From: Arthrobacter nitroguajacolicus_D
Lineage (GTDB): Bacteria; Actinomycetota; Actinomycetes; Actinomycetales; Micrococcaceae
Reading direction: 5' to 3'
Assembly (NCBI RefSeq): GCF_031455195.1
Contig: NZ_JAVDSH010000004.1
Span: forward strand, 62,001-126,000
DNA: 64,000 bases
In this document: positions 8,229-16,460 of the stretch, piece by piece
How positions within the stretch are numbered: the stretch's first letter is position 1
Layout of the letters: every line of letters starts with the position of its first letter
Notes under the pieces: model-generated
Databases searched by the model: none
Told to the model about the DNA's origin: nothing
Seen by the model: only the letters and a program-made list of their open reading frames with translations
Made by a program: the position numbers and the translations under genes

Positions 8229-9437
8229 TTAGGTCAGGGCGTTGACGGCGTCGCGGATCGAATCCACGCCGGCGTTGATGGTCTCCAGCGAGGTGGCGAA
8301 GGAGATCCGGAAGTAGGGGCCCAGGCCGTAGGCCGAGCCTTGGATGACAGCCACCCGGGCGGCATCCAACAGGTAGAGCGTGAAGTCCTGGTCGTTCTCG
8401 ATGACCGTGCCGTCCGGCGTGGTCTTGCCGATCACCCCGCTGCAGTTCACGTAGGCGTAGAAGGCGCCTTCAGCCGGCGCGACCGACAACCCCTCAATAG
8501 CGTTCAAACCCTCGACGGCGGCGTCCCGGCGTTTGCGATAGACCTCCACGCTGTCTCGAACGAAAGCCTGGTCACCATTCAGCGCAGCAACGGCGGCCGC
8601 CTGGCTGATGGAGGACGGGCAGGACGAGGTTTGCGACTGCAGCTTGTTCATCGCCGCGACCAAGGGTGCGGGTCCCACGCCGTAGCCGAGCCGCCAACCG
8701 GTCATCGCGTAAGCCTTGGAGACACCGTTGACCAGCAGGATCCGGTCTTTCAGTGCCGGTGCGGCGGTGACCAGGCTGGTGACGCGGCCGTCACCGAAGT
8801 GGATTTCGTCGTAGATCTCGTCGGTGAGGATGAAGACGTGTGGGTGCTGCTCCAGGACTTCGGCGAGCGCCTGCAGTTCCTCGCGGGTGTAGACGGCGCC
8901 GGTCGGGTTGGACGGGGCGTTGAGAATGAGCCATGTGGTCTTGGGCGTGATGGCTTCGCGGAGGGCGTCCGGCGTGAGCTTGAAGCCAACGTCCTCGCCG
9001 CACGCGACGATCACCGGGGTTCCGTCGTTGGCCAGGACCATGTCTGGATACGAAACCCAGTACGGCGCCGGGACGATCACTTCGTCGCCTTCGTTGAGAG
9101 AGGCCATCAGGGCAACATAGAGGACCTGCTTGGCACCGCCGCCGATGGTGAGCTGGTTGCTCCCGTAACGGTGCCCGGCGTCCCGCTCGATCTTGTCCAG
9201 GATGGCGGCCTGCAGCTGGGGCGTGCCGGTCACCGAGGTGTATTTGGTCTCACCGTTGGTGATCGCCTCTTTCGCTGCGGCCTTGATGTGCTCCGGGGTG
9301 TCGAAGTCCGGCTCGCCGACGGTGAGGTCGATGATCTGGACGCCTTCGGCTTTCAGTTCGCGGACGCGGGCGGCCGCGGCAACGCTGGCTGAGGCCTTGA
9401 TGCGGGTGACCCTCGACGCCGGCAGGAACTCGGACAT
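8229..9437 (-). CDS. Pyridoxal-phosphate aminotransferase, class I/II (AspC-like)
   Basis: A 402-residue fold-type I aminotransferase. The PLP Schiff-base lysine is Lys241 in NGVSKAYAMTGWRLGYG; other markers are VGEPDFDTPEH near residue 40, NAPSNPTG near 173-180 and the C-terminal FRISFATS arginine for the substrate carboxylate. It transfers an amino group between an amino acid and a 2-oxo acid; exact specificity is not visible. It heads a two-gene operon with the aldolase. Confidence 0.88.
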   Translation of the reverse strand: MSEFLPASRVTRIKASASVAAAARVRELKAEGVQIIDLTVGEPDFDTPEHIKAAAKEAITNGETKYTSVTGTPQLQAAILDKIERDAGHRYGSNQLTIGGGAKQVLYVALMASLNEGDEVIVPAPYWVSYPDMVLANDGTPVIVACGEDVGFKLTPDALREAITPKTTWLILNAPSNPTGAVYTREELQALAEVLEQHPHVFILTDEIYDEIHFGDGRVTSLVTAAPALKDRILLVNGVSKAYAMTGWRLGYGVGPAPLVAAMNKLQSQTSSCPSSISQAAAVAALNGDQAFVRDSVEVYRKRRDAAVEGLNAIEGLSVAPAEGAFYAYVNCSGVIGKTTPDGTVIENDQDFTLYLLDAARVAVIQGSAYGLGPYFRISFATSLETINAGVDSIRDAVNALT

Positions 9438-9744
9438 GTCTCCTCCAGGAATGTGGAACTCGGGACGCGCGGATTCGCGGATCCCTTTTTCGAGACTAGG
9501 TACTGAGGGGGTGCGCTGGATAAGACCGAATGTGCGTGGATCTATAAGCGGGTCTTATGACAGGGATCCCTGTATAGGGTTTTCAGAACTCATGACGCGC
9601 ACAGAGTGCGTAAGAACGCGCTTTGGGGCGCTTCTTCCATGCACTTTGCTTATGGCTTCACTCGGTTTTGGTATTTCCTTGCCCGCGCCATCGACGCCTA
9701 CATTCGAGGGATCACACACCTGTTCTCAAGCCGAAAGGGAGCCA
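9438..9744. promoter_or_regulatory. Divergent control region with two inverted repeats
   Basis: This 307-base non-coding region holds the pair ATAAGACC (9520-9527) and GGTCTTAT (9551-9558), then a 14-bp perfect palindrome ACAGGGATCCCTGT (9560-9573). Both look like operators for the leftward aminotransferase gene. No coding frame with a plausible start was seen except that of the next gene. Confidence 0.55.
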
Positions 9745-10314
9745 ATGCCACCACGAACCCGCTCAGCCTCGGCCGTTTCCCTGCACACCCGCCCAGCCAG
9801 TGGACGGTACGCCTACCGGGCCAAGGCGCCCCAGGCTTCGGATCGTGCCGAGCATGCCAGGCTGGCGCGCGCGCTGGGGGTTCATCGGCAACTCCTGTCC
9901 CACGCGGCCAGTGCCATCCGCACGTTGACCGCGGCCAGGAACGAATTGATTGCCCAGGCGATTGAGGACGGGCTCACCCTTGCCACCATCTCTGCGATCA
10001 CCAGGGAGAACGTGAGGACTGTCAGGACCATCGGTTTGGCTTATGACGATGTCCATCCGAGCGGACTCCCCCGTAACGCACATATGTCCGCACTCCAGCA
10101 GAAAACCGATGAGCTCAGGGCGGTCGAAGGCCGCCGGGATCAGATCATGGAACGTCGCGCAGACTTGATCGTGACGGCCCTCCGGAATCAGGTCTGCGAT
10201 GACCTCGAGCTCGCTTCTTTGACCGGCCTCACTCCGGACCACATCCGCCGCGCCAGCCGGGGCCTCGCCCGCCCCGCCACCGATAAGCCCGGCCCTGAGC
10301 CCACCCACCGTTGA
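9745..10314 (+). CDS. Hypothetical protein with two repeated HTH-like modules (189 aa)
   Basis: No named family is recognised. After a basic N-terminus (about 1-45), two similar modules appear. The first is ARNELIAQAIEDGLTLATIS followed by AITRENVRTVR; the second is RADLIVTALRNQVCDDLELA followed by SLTGLTPDHIRR. Each reads as two helices plus a helix-turn-helix-like turn, suggesting DNA binding through a duplicated domain. The start at 9745 is preceded by GAAAGGGA. The frame is open far upstream, but that part is antisense to the aminotransferase. Translation may be coupled to the next gene. Confidence 0.7.
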   Translation: MPPRTRSASAVSLHTRPASGRYAYRAKAPQASDRAEHARLARALGVHRQLLSHAASAIRTLTAARNELIAQAIEDGLTLATISAITRENVRTVRTIGLAYDDVHPSGLPRNAHMSALQQKTDELRAVEGRRDQIMERRADLIVTALRNQVCDDLELASLTGLTPDHIRRASRGLARPATDKPGPEPTHR

Positions 10315-10345
10315 ACCCTGCCGCCGCAGACGGTAGAACGGTGGG
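10304..10345 (+). promoter_or_regulatory. Hairpin covering the start region of the NTF2-like gene
   Basis: CCCACCGTT (10304-10312), in the last codons of the upstream gene, pairs with AACGGTGGG (10337-10345), which ends directly at the ATG at 10346 and contains the purine-rich ribosome binding site. Ribosomes finishing the upstream gene at 10314 would open it, giving translational coupling (inference). Confidence 0.45.
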
Positions 10346-10702
10346 ATGAGCGACGTAAACGCATGGATGGACCTGTACCTGCAGGCGTGGACCTCGAACG
10401 AACCCGATGACATCCGGGCCATGTTCACCGAGGACGCCGTCTACTACGACCGGCCAAACACAGAAAAGCCGTGGAACGGGCATGAGGAGATCGTTCAGCA
10501 CTGGTCCGGCGATTCGGCCGATCAGCCAGAGGACTGGACGTTCGAATGGACTCTCCTGGGCCAGGACGGGGACACGGCGTTTGTCCAGGGCCTGACCACG
10601 TACCTCAACGGCGACCCCACTTACGACAACCTTTGGGTCATCCGCTTTGCCGAAGACGGCCGTGCCCGCGAATTCACCGAGTGGTACATGGCCCGGAAGT
10701 GA
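10346..10702 (+). CDS. NTF2/SnoaL-like protein (nuclear transport factor 2 fold)
   Basis: A 118-residue single-domain protein. The first helix region (MDLYLQAWTSNEPDDIRAMF), the TEDAVYYDRP strand and the GHEEIVQHW segment are typical of SnoaL-like NTF2 proteins, which often act as small isomerases, hydrolases or ligand-binding proteins. No catalytic role can be assigned. It ends one base before the convergent end of an MHS transporter gene. Confidence 0.8.
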   Translation: MSDVNAWMDLYLQAWTSNEPDDIRAMFTEDAVYYDRPNTEKPWNGHEEIVQHWSGDSADQPEDWTFEWTLLGQDGDTAFVQGLTTYLNGDPTYDNLWVIRFAEDGRAREFTEWYMARK

Positions 10703-10703
10703 T

Positions 10704-12134
10704 TCAGACGCCCTGGTCGACCTTGCCCGTGGAGGCAGTGGAGGCAGTGCCAGAAGTCGTGCGGCGGTCAAAAATGGTGGCGCCCACTTCCTGCTCGGCC
10801 TGGTTATCGATCCCGAGGTCGATCCCCTTGCGTTCGCGCGTCAGCAGCACAGCACCCGTGGAGATCACGGCGACAATCAGCAGGTACGCCGAGACGCTCA
10901 TGGTGGTTCCGGTGGCCTGAACCAAAGCCGTTGCGATGGTCGGGGCGAAGGCTCCACCAATGATCGAACCCAGTGCGTAAGAGATGGCCACGCCGGAGAA
11001 TCGGATGGACGCTGGGAACAGCTCGCTGTACAGGGCAGCCTGCGGTCCATACGTCAGTCCGAGACCCAGGCTGAACAGTGCCAGTCCTGCCACCATCGCC
11101 CAAATGTTGCCGGTGTTGATCAGCCAGAAGAGCGGGAAGAACGTGACGATCAGGCAGCCGTAGCCGATGAGGTAGGTCTTCTTGCGGCCGATGCTGTCCG
11201 CCAAGTACCCGGACACAAGCGTGAAAACGAACCACAGTGCCGCGGAGGCTGTGATGGCCAGGAGGACCTGGGTCCGGTCCATCGCCAATCCCTTGGGAGC
11301 AGTGGCGTAGCTGAGGATGTACCCACCAGTGGTCATGTAGCCGGCCGCGTTGTTGCCCGCGAAGATCAGTGCGGCAAGGACGACCAGCAGCCAGTGCTTC
11401 TTGAACAGTTCCACAATGGGGACTTTGGTCTGCTGTTTGCGTGTAGCGATCTCGGCGAAGACAGGGCTCTCATCCACGCCCCGGCGCACAATGAAGCCCA
11501 CAATGATCAGGACGAAGCTGAGCAGGAACGGTACCCGCCAGCCCCACTCTTCGAATGCCGCGCCTGGCGTGATCACGCCGGACATAAGGGTGAGGACACC
11601 GGAGGCGAGGAGCATGCCCAAGGGCACACCCAGTTGGGGGAACGAGCCGAAGAGACCGCGTTTGTTGCGGGGTGCATGTTCCACAGCCATCAGAACGGCA
11701 CCTCCCCATTCGCCGCCTGCGGAGATGCCCTGCAGGATGCGCAGGAGCAGCAGCATGATGGGTGCTACCAGACCGGCCGTCTCGTAGGTGGGCAGGACAC
11801 CAATCAGCGTGGTGGCGGTGCCCATCAGCACGAGGGTCAGCACCAGCATGGCCCGGCGTCCGAGCTTGTCCCCGAAGTGCCCGGCAAGGAACGCACCGAG
11901 CGGCCGGAAAAGGAAGCTCAAGCCTACGGACGCGAACGAAATCAGCAGGGCAATGTCGGCGCCCGCAGGTTCGAAGAACAGCTTGGCAAAGATCAGGCCC
12001 GCAGCGTTGGCGTAGATGAAGAAGTCGTACCACTCCACGGTGGTTCCAACGATCGTGGCAAACGCTACGCGCCGGTTGTTTCGCGCCGAGTGGCGCTGCT
12101 CCGAGCCAGGCAGTGCAGATGGTGATGCGCTCAT
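10704..12134 (-). CDS. MFS transporter, MHS family, of the homoprotocatechuate operon
   Basis: A 476-residue symporter with about 12 TM segments. Motifs include TTVEWYDFFIYA in TM1, GHFGDKLGRR in loop 2-3, LRILQGISAGGEWGGA in TM4 and GYLADSIGRKK in the second half, all MHS signatures. It is the last gene of the leftward hpa operon, 62 bases after the dehydrogenase gene. It is a candidate importer of 4-hydroxyphenylacetate, homoprotocatechuate or a related carboxylate (inference from context). It is a different paralogue from the transporter at 1798-3138. Confidence 0.9.
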   Translation of the reverse strand: MSASPSALPGSEQRHSARNNRRVAFATIVGTTVEWYDFFIYANAAGLIFAKLFFEPAGADIALLISFASVGLSFLFRPLGAFLAGHFGDKLGRRAMLVLTLVLMGTATTLIGVLPTYETAGLVAPIMLLLLRILQGISAGGEWGGAVLMAVEHAPRNKRGLFGSFPQLGVPLGMLLASGVLTLMSGVITPGAAFEEWGWRVPFLLSFVLIIVGFIVRRGVDESPVFAEIATRKQQTKVPIVELFKKHWLLVVLAALIFAGNNAAGYMTTGGYILSYATAPKGLAMDRTQVLLAITASAALWFVFTLVSGYLADSIGRKKTYLIGYGCLIVTFFPLFWLINTGNIWAMVAGLALFSLGLGLTYGPQAALYSELFPASIRFSGVAISYALGSIIGGAFAPTIATALVQATGTTMSVSAYLLIVAVISTGAVLLTRERKGIDLGIDNQAEQEVGATIFDRRTTSGTASTASTGKVDQGV

Positions 12135-12196
12135 GAGTGTGACTCATTTCCCGCGGAAACAGCCTTGTATCCGCGATAGGTGCATTGATGGGATGG

Positions 12197-13690
12197 TCAG
12201 GCTGCGTACGGGTCGGCGATGCCGATGTATTGGGTGGTGCTGTATTCGGCGATGCCTTCGGAGCCGCCTTCGCGGCCGAGTCCGGATTGCTTCACACCGC
12301 CGAAGGGCGCTGCGGCGTTGGAGATGACGCCTGCGTTGAAGCCCACCATGCCGAATTCGATCTGTTCGGCCACCCTGAGCAAGCGGTTGAAATCCTTGCT
12401 GTAAAGGTAGGACGCCAGACCGTACTCGGAAGCGTTCGCGAGGCGGATCGCGTCTGCCTCATCCACGAAGGTGGTCACTGGCGCGACGGGCCCGAAGATT
12501 TCCTGGCGAAGAATGTCCGCATCATTGGGTACGTCTGCCAGCACGGTGGGTGGGTAAAAGTAGCCGGGGCCGTCCACTGGTTTGCCGCCGGTGACGGCGG
12601 TAGCCCCGGCGTCGACGGCGGCGCTCACCAAAGCGTGTACGTCATCCCGGGCGCCGCTGTCGATCAGCGGCCCGACCTGGGTGGTGGCCTCGGTGCCTCG
12701 GCCGGTCACCAGGGCGCCCATGGCGGCGGCGAACTTGGCCGTGAACTCCGCAGCTACAGAAGAGTGGACCAGGAAGCGGTTCGCCGCGGTGCACGCCTCG
12801 CCCATGTTCCGCATTTTCGCGGCCATGGCTCCTTCGACGGCCTTGTCCAGGTCCGCGTCCTCGAACACGATGAACGGGGCGTTCCCGCCAAGTTCCATGG
12901 AGGTACGGAGCACGTTTTGCGCGGCGTCGGCCATGAGTCGCCTGCCCACTGGGGTGGACCCGGTGAAAGAGACTTTCCGCAGGCGCGGGTCGGCGAGCAG
13001 CGGACCGGAAATCCCCGAAGCGGACGAGGAGGAAACAACGTTCAACACCCCCGGCGGCAGGCCGGCGTCCAGCATGGTCTGGGCGAAGTACTGGGCAGTC
13101 AACGGTGTGAGCTTGGCTGGTTTGAGGACCATGGTGCAGCCGGCCGCGACGGCGGGCGCTACCTTGCGGGTCGCCATGGCAAGCGGGAAGTTCCACGGAG
13201 TGATGAGCAAGCACGGGCCCACGGGTTTGTGCTGGACCAGGATCTTGTTTTTGCCTTCGGGCGTGGTCAGGTAACGGCCGTAGTCACGGACAGCTTCCTC
13301 GGAGAACCAACGCAGGAACTCCGCCCCGTAGGTGACCTCACCGCGAGCCTCCGCCAGGGGCTTGCCCATCTCCAAAGTCATGAGCAGTGCGAAGTCATCA
13401 GCGCGTTCAATGACCAGGTCGAAGGCCCGTCGCAGGATCTCGGCGCGCTCGCGCGGTGCGGTTCGAGCCCAGGAAGCCTGGGCGGCGTCGGCGGCGTCGA
13501 GGGCCGCCACCGCATCGGCGCTCGTGGCGGATGCCAGCGTGGCCAGCACCTCACCGTTGGAAGGATCGTGGACGTCAAACGTCCCGCCGTCGGACGCGTC
13601 CCGCCATTGTCCGCCGATCAGCAAACCAGTGGGAACGGACGCCAGCAAAGACGCTTCATGGGACGACAAATCAACAGGTGAAACAGACAT
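12197..13690 (-). CDS. gabD: NAD(P)-dependent succinate-semialdehyde dehydrogenase
   Basis: A 497-residue aldehyde dehydrogenase. The Rossmann/active-site markers are PWNFPL (Asn167), Lys190 in VLKPA, the general base Glu266 in MELGG, and the nucleophile Cys300 in GEACTAANR. The segment IGGQWRDASDGGTFDVHDPS and the overall layout match succinate-semialdehyde dehydrogenases. HpaI upstream releases succinate semialdehyde, so this enzyme would deliver succinate to the TCA cycle. GTGTCTCCTAGG lies upstream of the start on the plus strand, giving a GGAGACACCC leader on the coding strand. Confidence 0.88.
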   Translation of the reverse strand: MSVSPVDLSSHEASLLASVPTGLLIGGQWRDASDGGTFDVHDPSNGEVLATLASATSADAVAALDAADAAQASWARTAPRERAEILRRAFDLVIERADDFALLMTLEMGKPLAEARGEVTYGAEFLRWFSEEAVRDYGRYLTTPEGKNKILVQHKPVGPCLLITPWNFPLAMATRKVAPAVAAGCTMVLKPAKLTPLTAQYFAQTMLDAGLPPGVLNVVSSSSASGISGPLLADPRLRKVSFTGSTPVGRRLMADAAQNVLRTSMELGGNAPFIVFEDADLDKAVEGAMAAKMRNMGEACTAANRFLVHSSVAAEFTAKFAAAMGALVTGRGTEATTQVGPLIDSGARDDVHALVSAAVDAGATAVTGGKPVDGPGYFYPPTVLADVPNDADILRQEIFGPVAPVTTFVDEADAIRLANASEYGLASYLYSKDFNRLLRVAEQIEFGMVGFNAGVISNAAAPFGGVKQSGLGREGGSEGIAEYSTTQYIGIADPYAA

Positions 13691-13719
13691 GGGTGTCTCC
13701 TAGGAAATGCGCGGACAGG

Positions 13720-13734
13720 ACCCACTTAGTGGGT
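13720..13734. repeat. Small inverted repeat between hpaI and gabD
   Basis: ACCCAC-TTA-GTGGGT forms a 6-bp stem in the 70-base gap between hpaI and the dehydrogenase. There is no T-run. It may be a weak attenuator or mRNA-processing site. Confidence 0.35.
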
Positions 13735-13760
13735 TGTAGCCGCGAGAAGAGGGGTGAAAG

Positions 13761-14564
13761 TCAGTAGCTTTCGCGCTCCGCCGTTTTGGAAACGGGAATG
13801 AACGTGGACGCGAAGCCCTCAGAAGCGCGGGCCAGCACGGCCACATCGGCCCCGACCAGCACAAAGGAGGCACCGGCGTCGAGGTAGGCCCGTGCGGTGG
13901 CCTCGTTGAAGGCGTTCACGCCGGCCGGTTTCCCAGCCGCCTTCGCGGCTTCCAGGCAATGTTCGACGACGGCCCTCACCAAGGGGTTTTCCTGCTGTCC
14001 CAGCAGGCCCATGGAAGCTGCAAGATCCGAGGGACCCAGGAAGATTCCGTCTACGCCGTCGACGGCCAGGATCTCCTCCACAGCCGACGCCGCAGCCTCG
14101 GATTCGATTTGGACCGTCAGGCTGATGGACTCCGACGCGGATGCCAGATAGTCGGGGACACGGTTCCAACGCGAAGCCCGGGCGAGTGCCGAGCCAACGC
14201 CGCGGACACCATGCGGCGGATAGCGGACAGCGGCGACGGCGGACGCGGCCTCGAACGCCGAGTTCACCATGGGAATGAGCAGGTTCTGCACCCCAAGGTC
14301 CAGGTATTGCTTGATGACCACTGTGTCGTTGACCGGTGGCCGGACCATGGCCTGCACTGGGTATCCGCTCACGGCGTGGAGCTGGGCCAGGATCGACTCG
14401 AGGCCGTTGGGACTGTGCTCGGCGTCGATCAGCACCCAATCCAGTCCGGACCCGGCGCAGATTTCTGCAACCAGCGGACTACCGGAACAGACCCACATAC
14501 CGGCCAACGGACGACCGGCCTCGGAGAGGGCCGAATAGAAGGTAGGGCTCAGCTGAAGTGACAT
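13761..14564 (-). CDS. hpaI: 4-hydroxy-2-oxoheptane-1,7-dioate aldolase (HpcH/HpaI family)
   Basis: A 267-residue metal-dependent class II pyruvate aldolase. It cleaves 4-hydroxy-2-oxoheptanedioate to pyruvate and succinate semialdehyde. Key features are LIDAEHSPNG, with the catalytic His at about 50; MVRPPVND, with the pyruvate-binding Arg; VQIESEAA, with the metal Glu; and FLGPSDLAASMG, with the metal Asp. The ATG at 14564 lies within the 3' end of hpaH (16-base overlap). An upstream extension to 14621 is inside hpaH and rejected. Confidence 0.92.
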   Translation of the reverse strand: MSLQLSPTFYSALSEAGRPLAGMWVCSGSPLVAEICAGSGLDWVLIDAEHSPNGLESILAQLHAVSGYPVQAMVRPPVNDTVVIKQYLDLGVQNLLIPMVNSAFEAASAVAAVRYPPHGVRGVGSALARASRWNRVPDYLASASESISLTVQIESEAAASAVEEILAVDGVDGIFLGPSDLAASMGLLGQQENPLVRAVVEHCLEAAKAAGKPAGVNAFNEATARAYLDAGASFVLVGADVAVLARASEGFASTFIPVSKTAERESY

Positions 14565-15334
14565 GTCACAACTCCCAACGGTCCGTAGTCCGCATGAACG
14601 GTATCCCCTTTGTACACCCACAAAGGCCTGGTAAACGAGCCCGCCAGGATGATATCTCCGGCCTTCATCGAATCACCGTGCGCGGCAATCTTGTTGGCCA
14701 GCCAGTGCACGCCGTTTGCCGGGTGGTCCAGCACTCCAGCAGCGACCCCGGTCTCTTCCACGGTCTGGTTTTTGTACAGGATCGCGGACACCCAGCGGAG
14801 GTCGACGGCGTCGGGACGCACCGGCCGTCCGCCCACCACCATCGCACCCATGGCGGCGTTGTCAGAGATGGTGTCCACGATGGTCCGGCCCTCCATCTCG
14901 ATCCTGGAGTCCAGGATTTCGAGGGCCGGAACCACGTAGTCGGTGGCGTTGAGGACGTCGAAAATGGTGCAGCCGGGCCCCTTGAGGCCCGACTTCAACA
15001 CGAAGGCCAGCTCCACCTCCACCCGGGGATGGGTGTACTTGTCCCACTCCACGGAGCACCCGGTTTCGAGGACCATGTCATCGAAAATGGCACCGTAGTC
15101 CGGTTCGGTGATGCCCGTGGCGGCCTGCATGGCTTTGGACGTGAGGCCGATCTTCCGCCCCACCAACGTGCGTCCGGCTTCCTCGTTCCGCCGCATCCAC
15201 AACTGCTGAACGGCGTAGGAATCCTCCACCGTCATGTCGGGGTAGCGGGCGGTGAGGCGCGGCACCGGTTTGCGGTTCCGGCCGGCTTCGAGGAGCTCGT
15301 CGGCAATGGCTTCGATCGTCTTCGCGTCCAGCAT
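14549..15334 (-). CDS. hpaH: 2-oxo-hept-4-ene-1,7-dioate hydratase
   Basis: A 261-residue member of the hydratase/decarboxylase (MhpD-like) family with an FAH-related fold. It hydrates 2-oxohept-4-enedioate to 4-hydroxy-2-oxoheptanedioate. Supporting motifs are DSYAVQQLWMRR, VGRKIGLTSKAMQ, HPRVEVELAFVL (metal acidic residues), and ITDNAAMGA-like ISDNAAMGAMV. It lies between hpaD (3-base gap) and hpaI, the expected pathway order. Confidence 0.92.
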   Translation of the reverse strand: MLDAKTIEAIADELLEAGRNRKPVPRLTARYPDMTVEDSYAVQQLWMRRNEEAGRTLVGRKIGLTSKAMQAATGITEPDYGAIFDDMVLETGCSVEWDKYTHPRVEVELAFVLKSGLKGPGCTIFDVLNATDYVVPALEILDSRIEMEGRTIVDTISDNAAMGAMVVGGRPVRPDAVDLRWVSAILYKNQTVEETGVAAGVLDHPANGVHWLANKIAAHGDSMKAGDIILAGSFTRPLWVYKGDTVHADYGPLGVVTCHFS

Positions 15335-15337
15335 GGT

Positions 15338-16432
15338 TTAGACCTGCGCTCCCAGCTTGAAGCCCTCCGCCGCAGCTGAAGCGCCTTCGGGGCGGGTGTA
15401 GGAGAAGCCGTCGGCGCCCACGGTGACGGCCATTTCGGACTTGTCTTCGCGTTCGATGATGGGCTGTGGGTTGCCGTCGAGGTCTAGGACCAAGGAGGCC
15501 TCGGTGTACCAGGAAGGGACCACGGGGTTGCCCCACCAGTCGCGGCGCTGGTTGTCGTGGACGTCCCAGGTGACGGTGGGGTTGTCCGGGTCGCCGGTGT
15601 AGTAGTCCTGGGTGTAGATCTCCACGCGGTGGCCGTCCGGGTCCAGGATGTAGAGGTAGAAGGCGTTGGACACGCCGTGGCGTCCGGGGCCGCGTTCGAT
15701 CCGGTCGCTGATGCGCAGGGCGCCCATCTTGTCGCAGATCTGGATGATGTTGTGCTTCTCGTGGGTGGAGAACGCGATGTGGTGCAGGCGCGGGCCGTTG
15801 CCGCCGGTCAGTGCGGTGTCGTGCACGGTCTGCTTGCGGTGCATCCACGCCGCGTACGTGACGCCGTCGGAATCCTTGATGTCCTCGGAGACACGGAAGC
15901 CGAGGTCTTCGAGGTACTTGCGGCCGCGGGGAACGTCCGGGGTGACCTGGTTGAAGTGGTCCAGGCGAACCAGTTCACCGGCGGAGTAGAGGTCGTAGCG
16001 CTGGGTGAGGCGTTCGACGTGCTCCACGTCGTAGAAGAACTCGTAGGGGAAGCCAAGCGGGTCCTCCACGCGGACGGAGTCGCCGACGCCCTTGGTGAAG
16101 CCTTCCTTGCGGCGCTCCACGCGGCAGCCCAGCTCGCGGTAGTAGGCCTCGGCGGCATCGACTTCGGCAGGCGACTTCACGCGGTAGGCGAAGGCAGCGG
16201 CTGCGGCAACGGGGCCCTTGCGGAGGACCAGGTTGTGGTGGATGAACTCCTCGAAGGAGCGCAGGTAGATGGTGTTCTCGTCCTCTTCGGTGACGTGCAG
16301 GCCGAGGAGGTCCACGTAGAACGCGCGGGACTTCTCAAGGTCCGTGACCACGAGTTCCAGGTAGGCACAGCGGACGATGTCCGGAGCCGGAACTGTGGGA
16401 GTGGGGATGGGGCCGGTGAAGGGGTTGCTCAT
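15338..16432 (-). CDS. hpaD: 3,4-dihydroxyphenylacetate (homoprotocatechuate) 2,3-dioxygenase, extradiol type I
   Basis: A 364-residue ring-cleaving dioxygenase with two vicinal-oxygen-chelate domains. It opens homoprotocatechuate to 5-carboxymethyl-2-hydroxymuconate semialdehyde. The metal triad aligns as His159 (RLDHFNQ), His218 (LHHIAF) and Glu271 (HRVEIYT), each four residues after the ligands of HPCD (155, 214, 267). The acid-base His204, Tyr261 and Arg247 are also kept at the same offset. Length matches MndD of Arthrobacter (Mn) and HPCD of Brevibacterium (Fe); metal preference cannot be read here. The ATG at 16432 follows an AAGAGAG leader. Confidence 0.95.
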   Translation of the reverse strand: MSNPFTGPIPTPTVPAPDIVRCAYLELVVTDLEKSRAFYVDLLGLHVTEEDENTIYLRSFEEFIHHNLVLRKGPVAAAAAFAYRVKSPAEVDAAEAYYRELGCRVERRKEGFTKGVGDSVRVEDPLGFPYEFFYDVEHVERLTQRYDLYSAGELVRLDHFNQVTPDVPRGRKYLEDLGFRVSEDIKDSDGVTYAAWMHRKQTVHDTALTGGNGPRLHHIAFSTHEKHNIIQICDKMGALRISDRIERGPGRHGVSNAFYLYILDPDGHRVEIYTQDYYTGDPDNPTVTWDVHDNQRRDWWGNPVVPSWYTEASLVLDLDGNPQPIIEREDKSEMAVTVGADGFSYTRPEGASAAAEGFKLGAQV

Positions 16433-16460
16433 GATGGTCTCTCTTCGTTGAAAGGGGGTA

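Noticed and set aside
7995..9392. Rightward 465-codon frame antisense to the aminotransferase
   Set aside because: No start signal or domain; the minus strand encodes a complete PLP enzyme.
10647..12125. Rightward 492-codon frame antisense to the second MHS transporter
   Set aside because: Gln/His/Gly-rich shadow without motifs.
12185..13681. Rightward 498-codon frame antisense to the semialdehyde dehydrogenase
   Set aside because: Shadow frame; the dehydrogenase has all catalytic residues.
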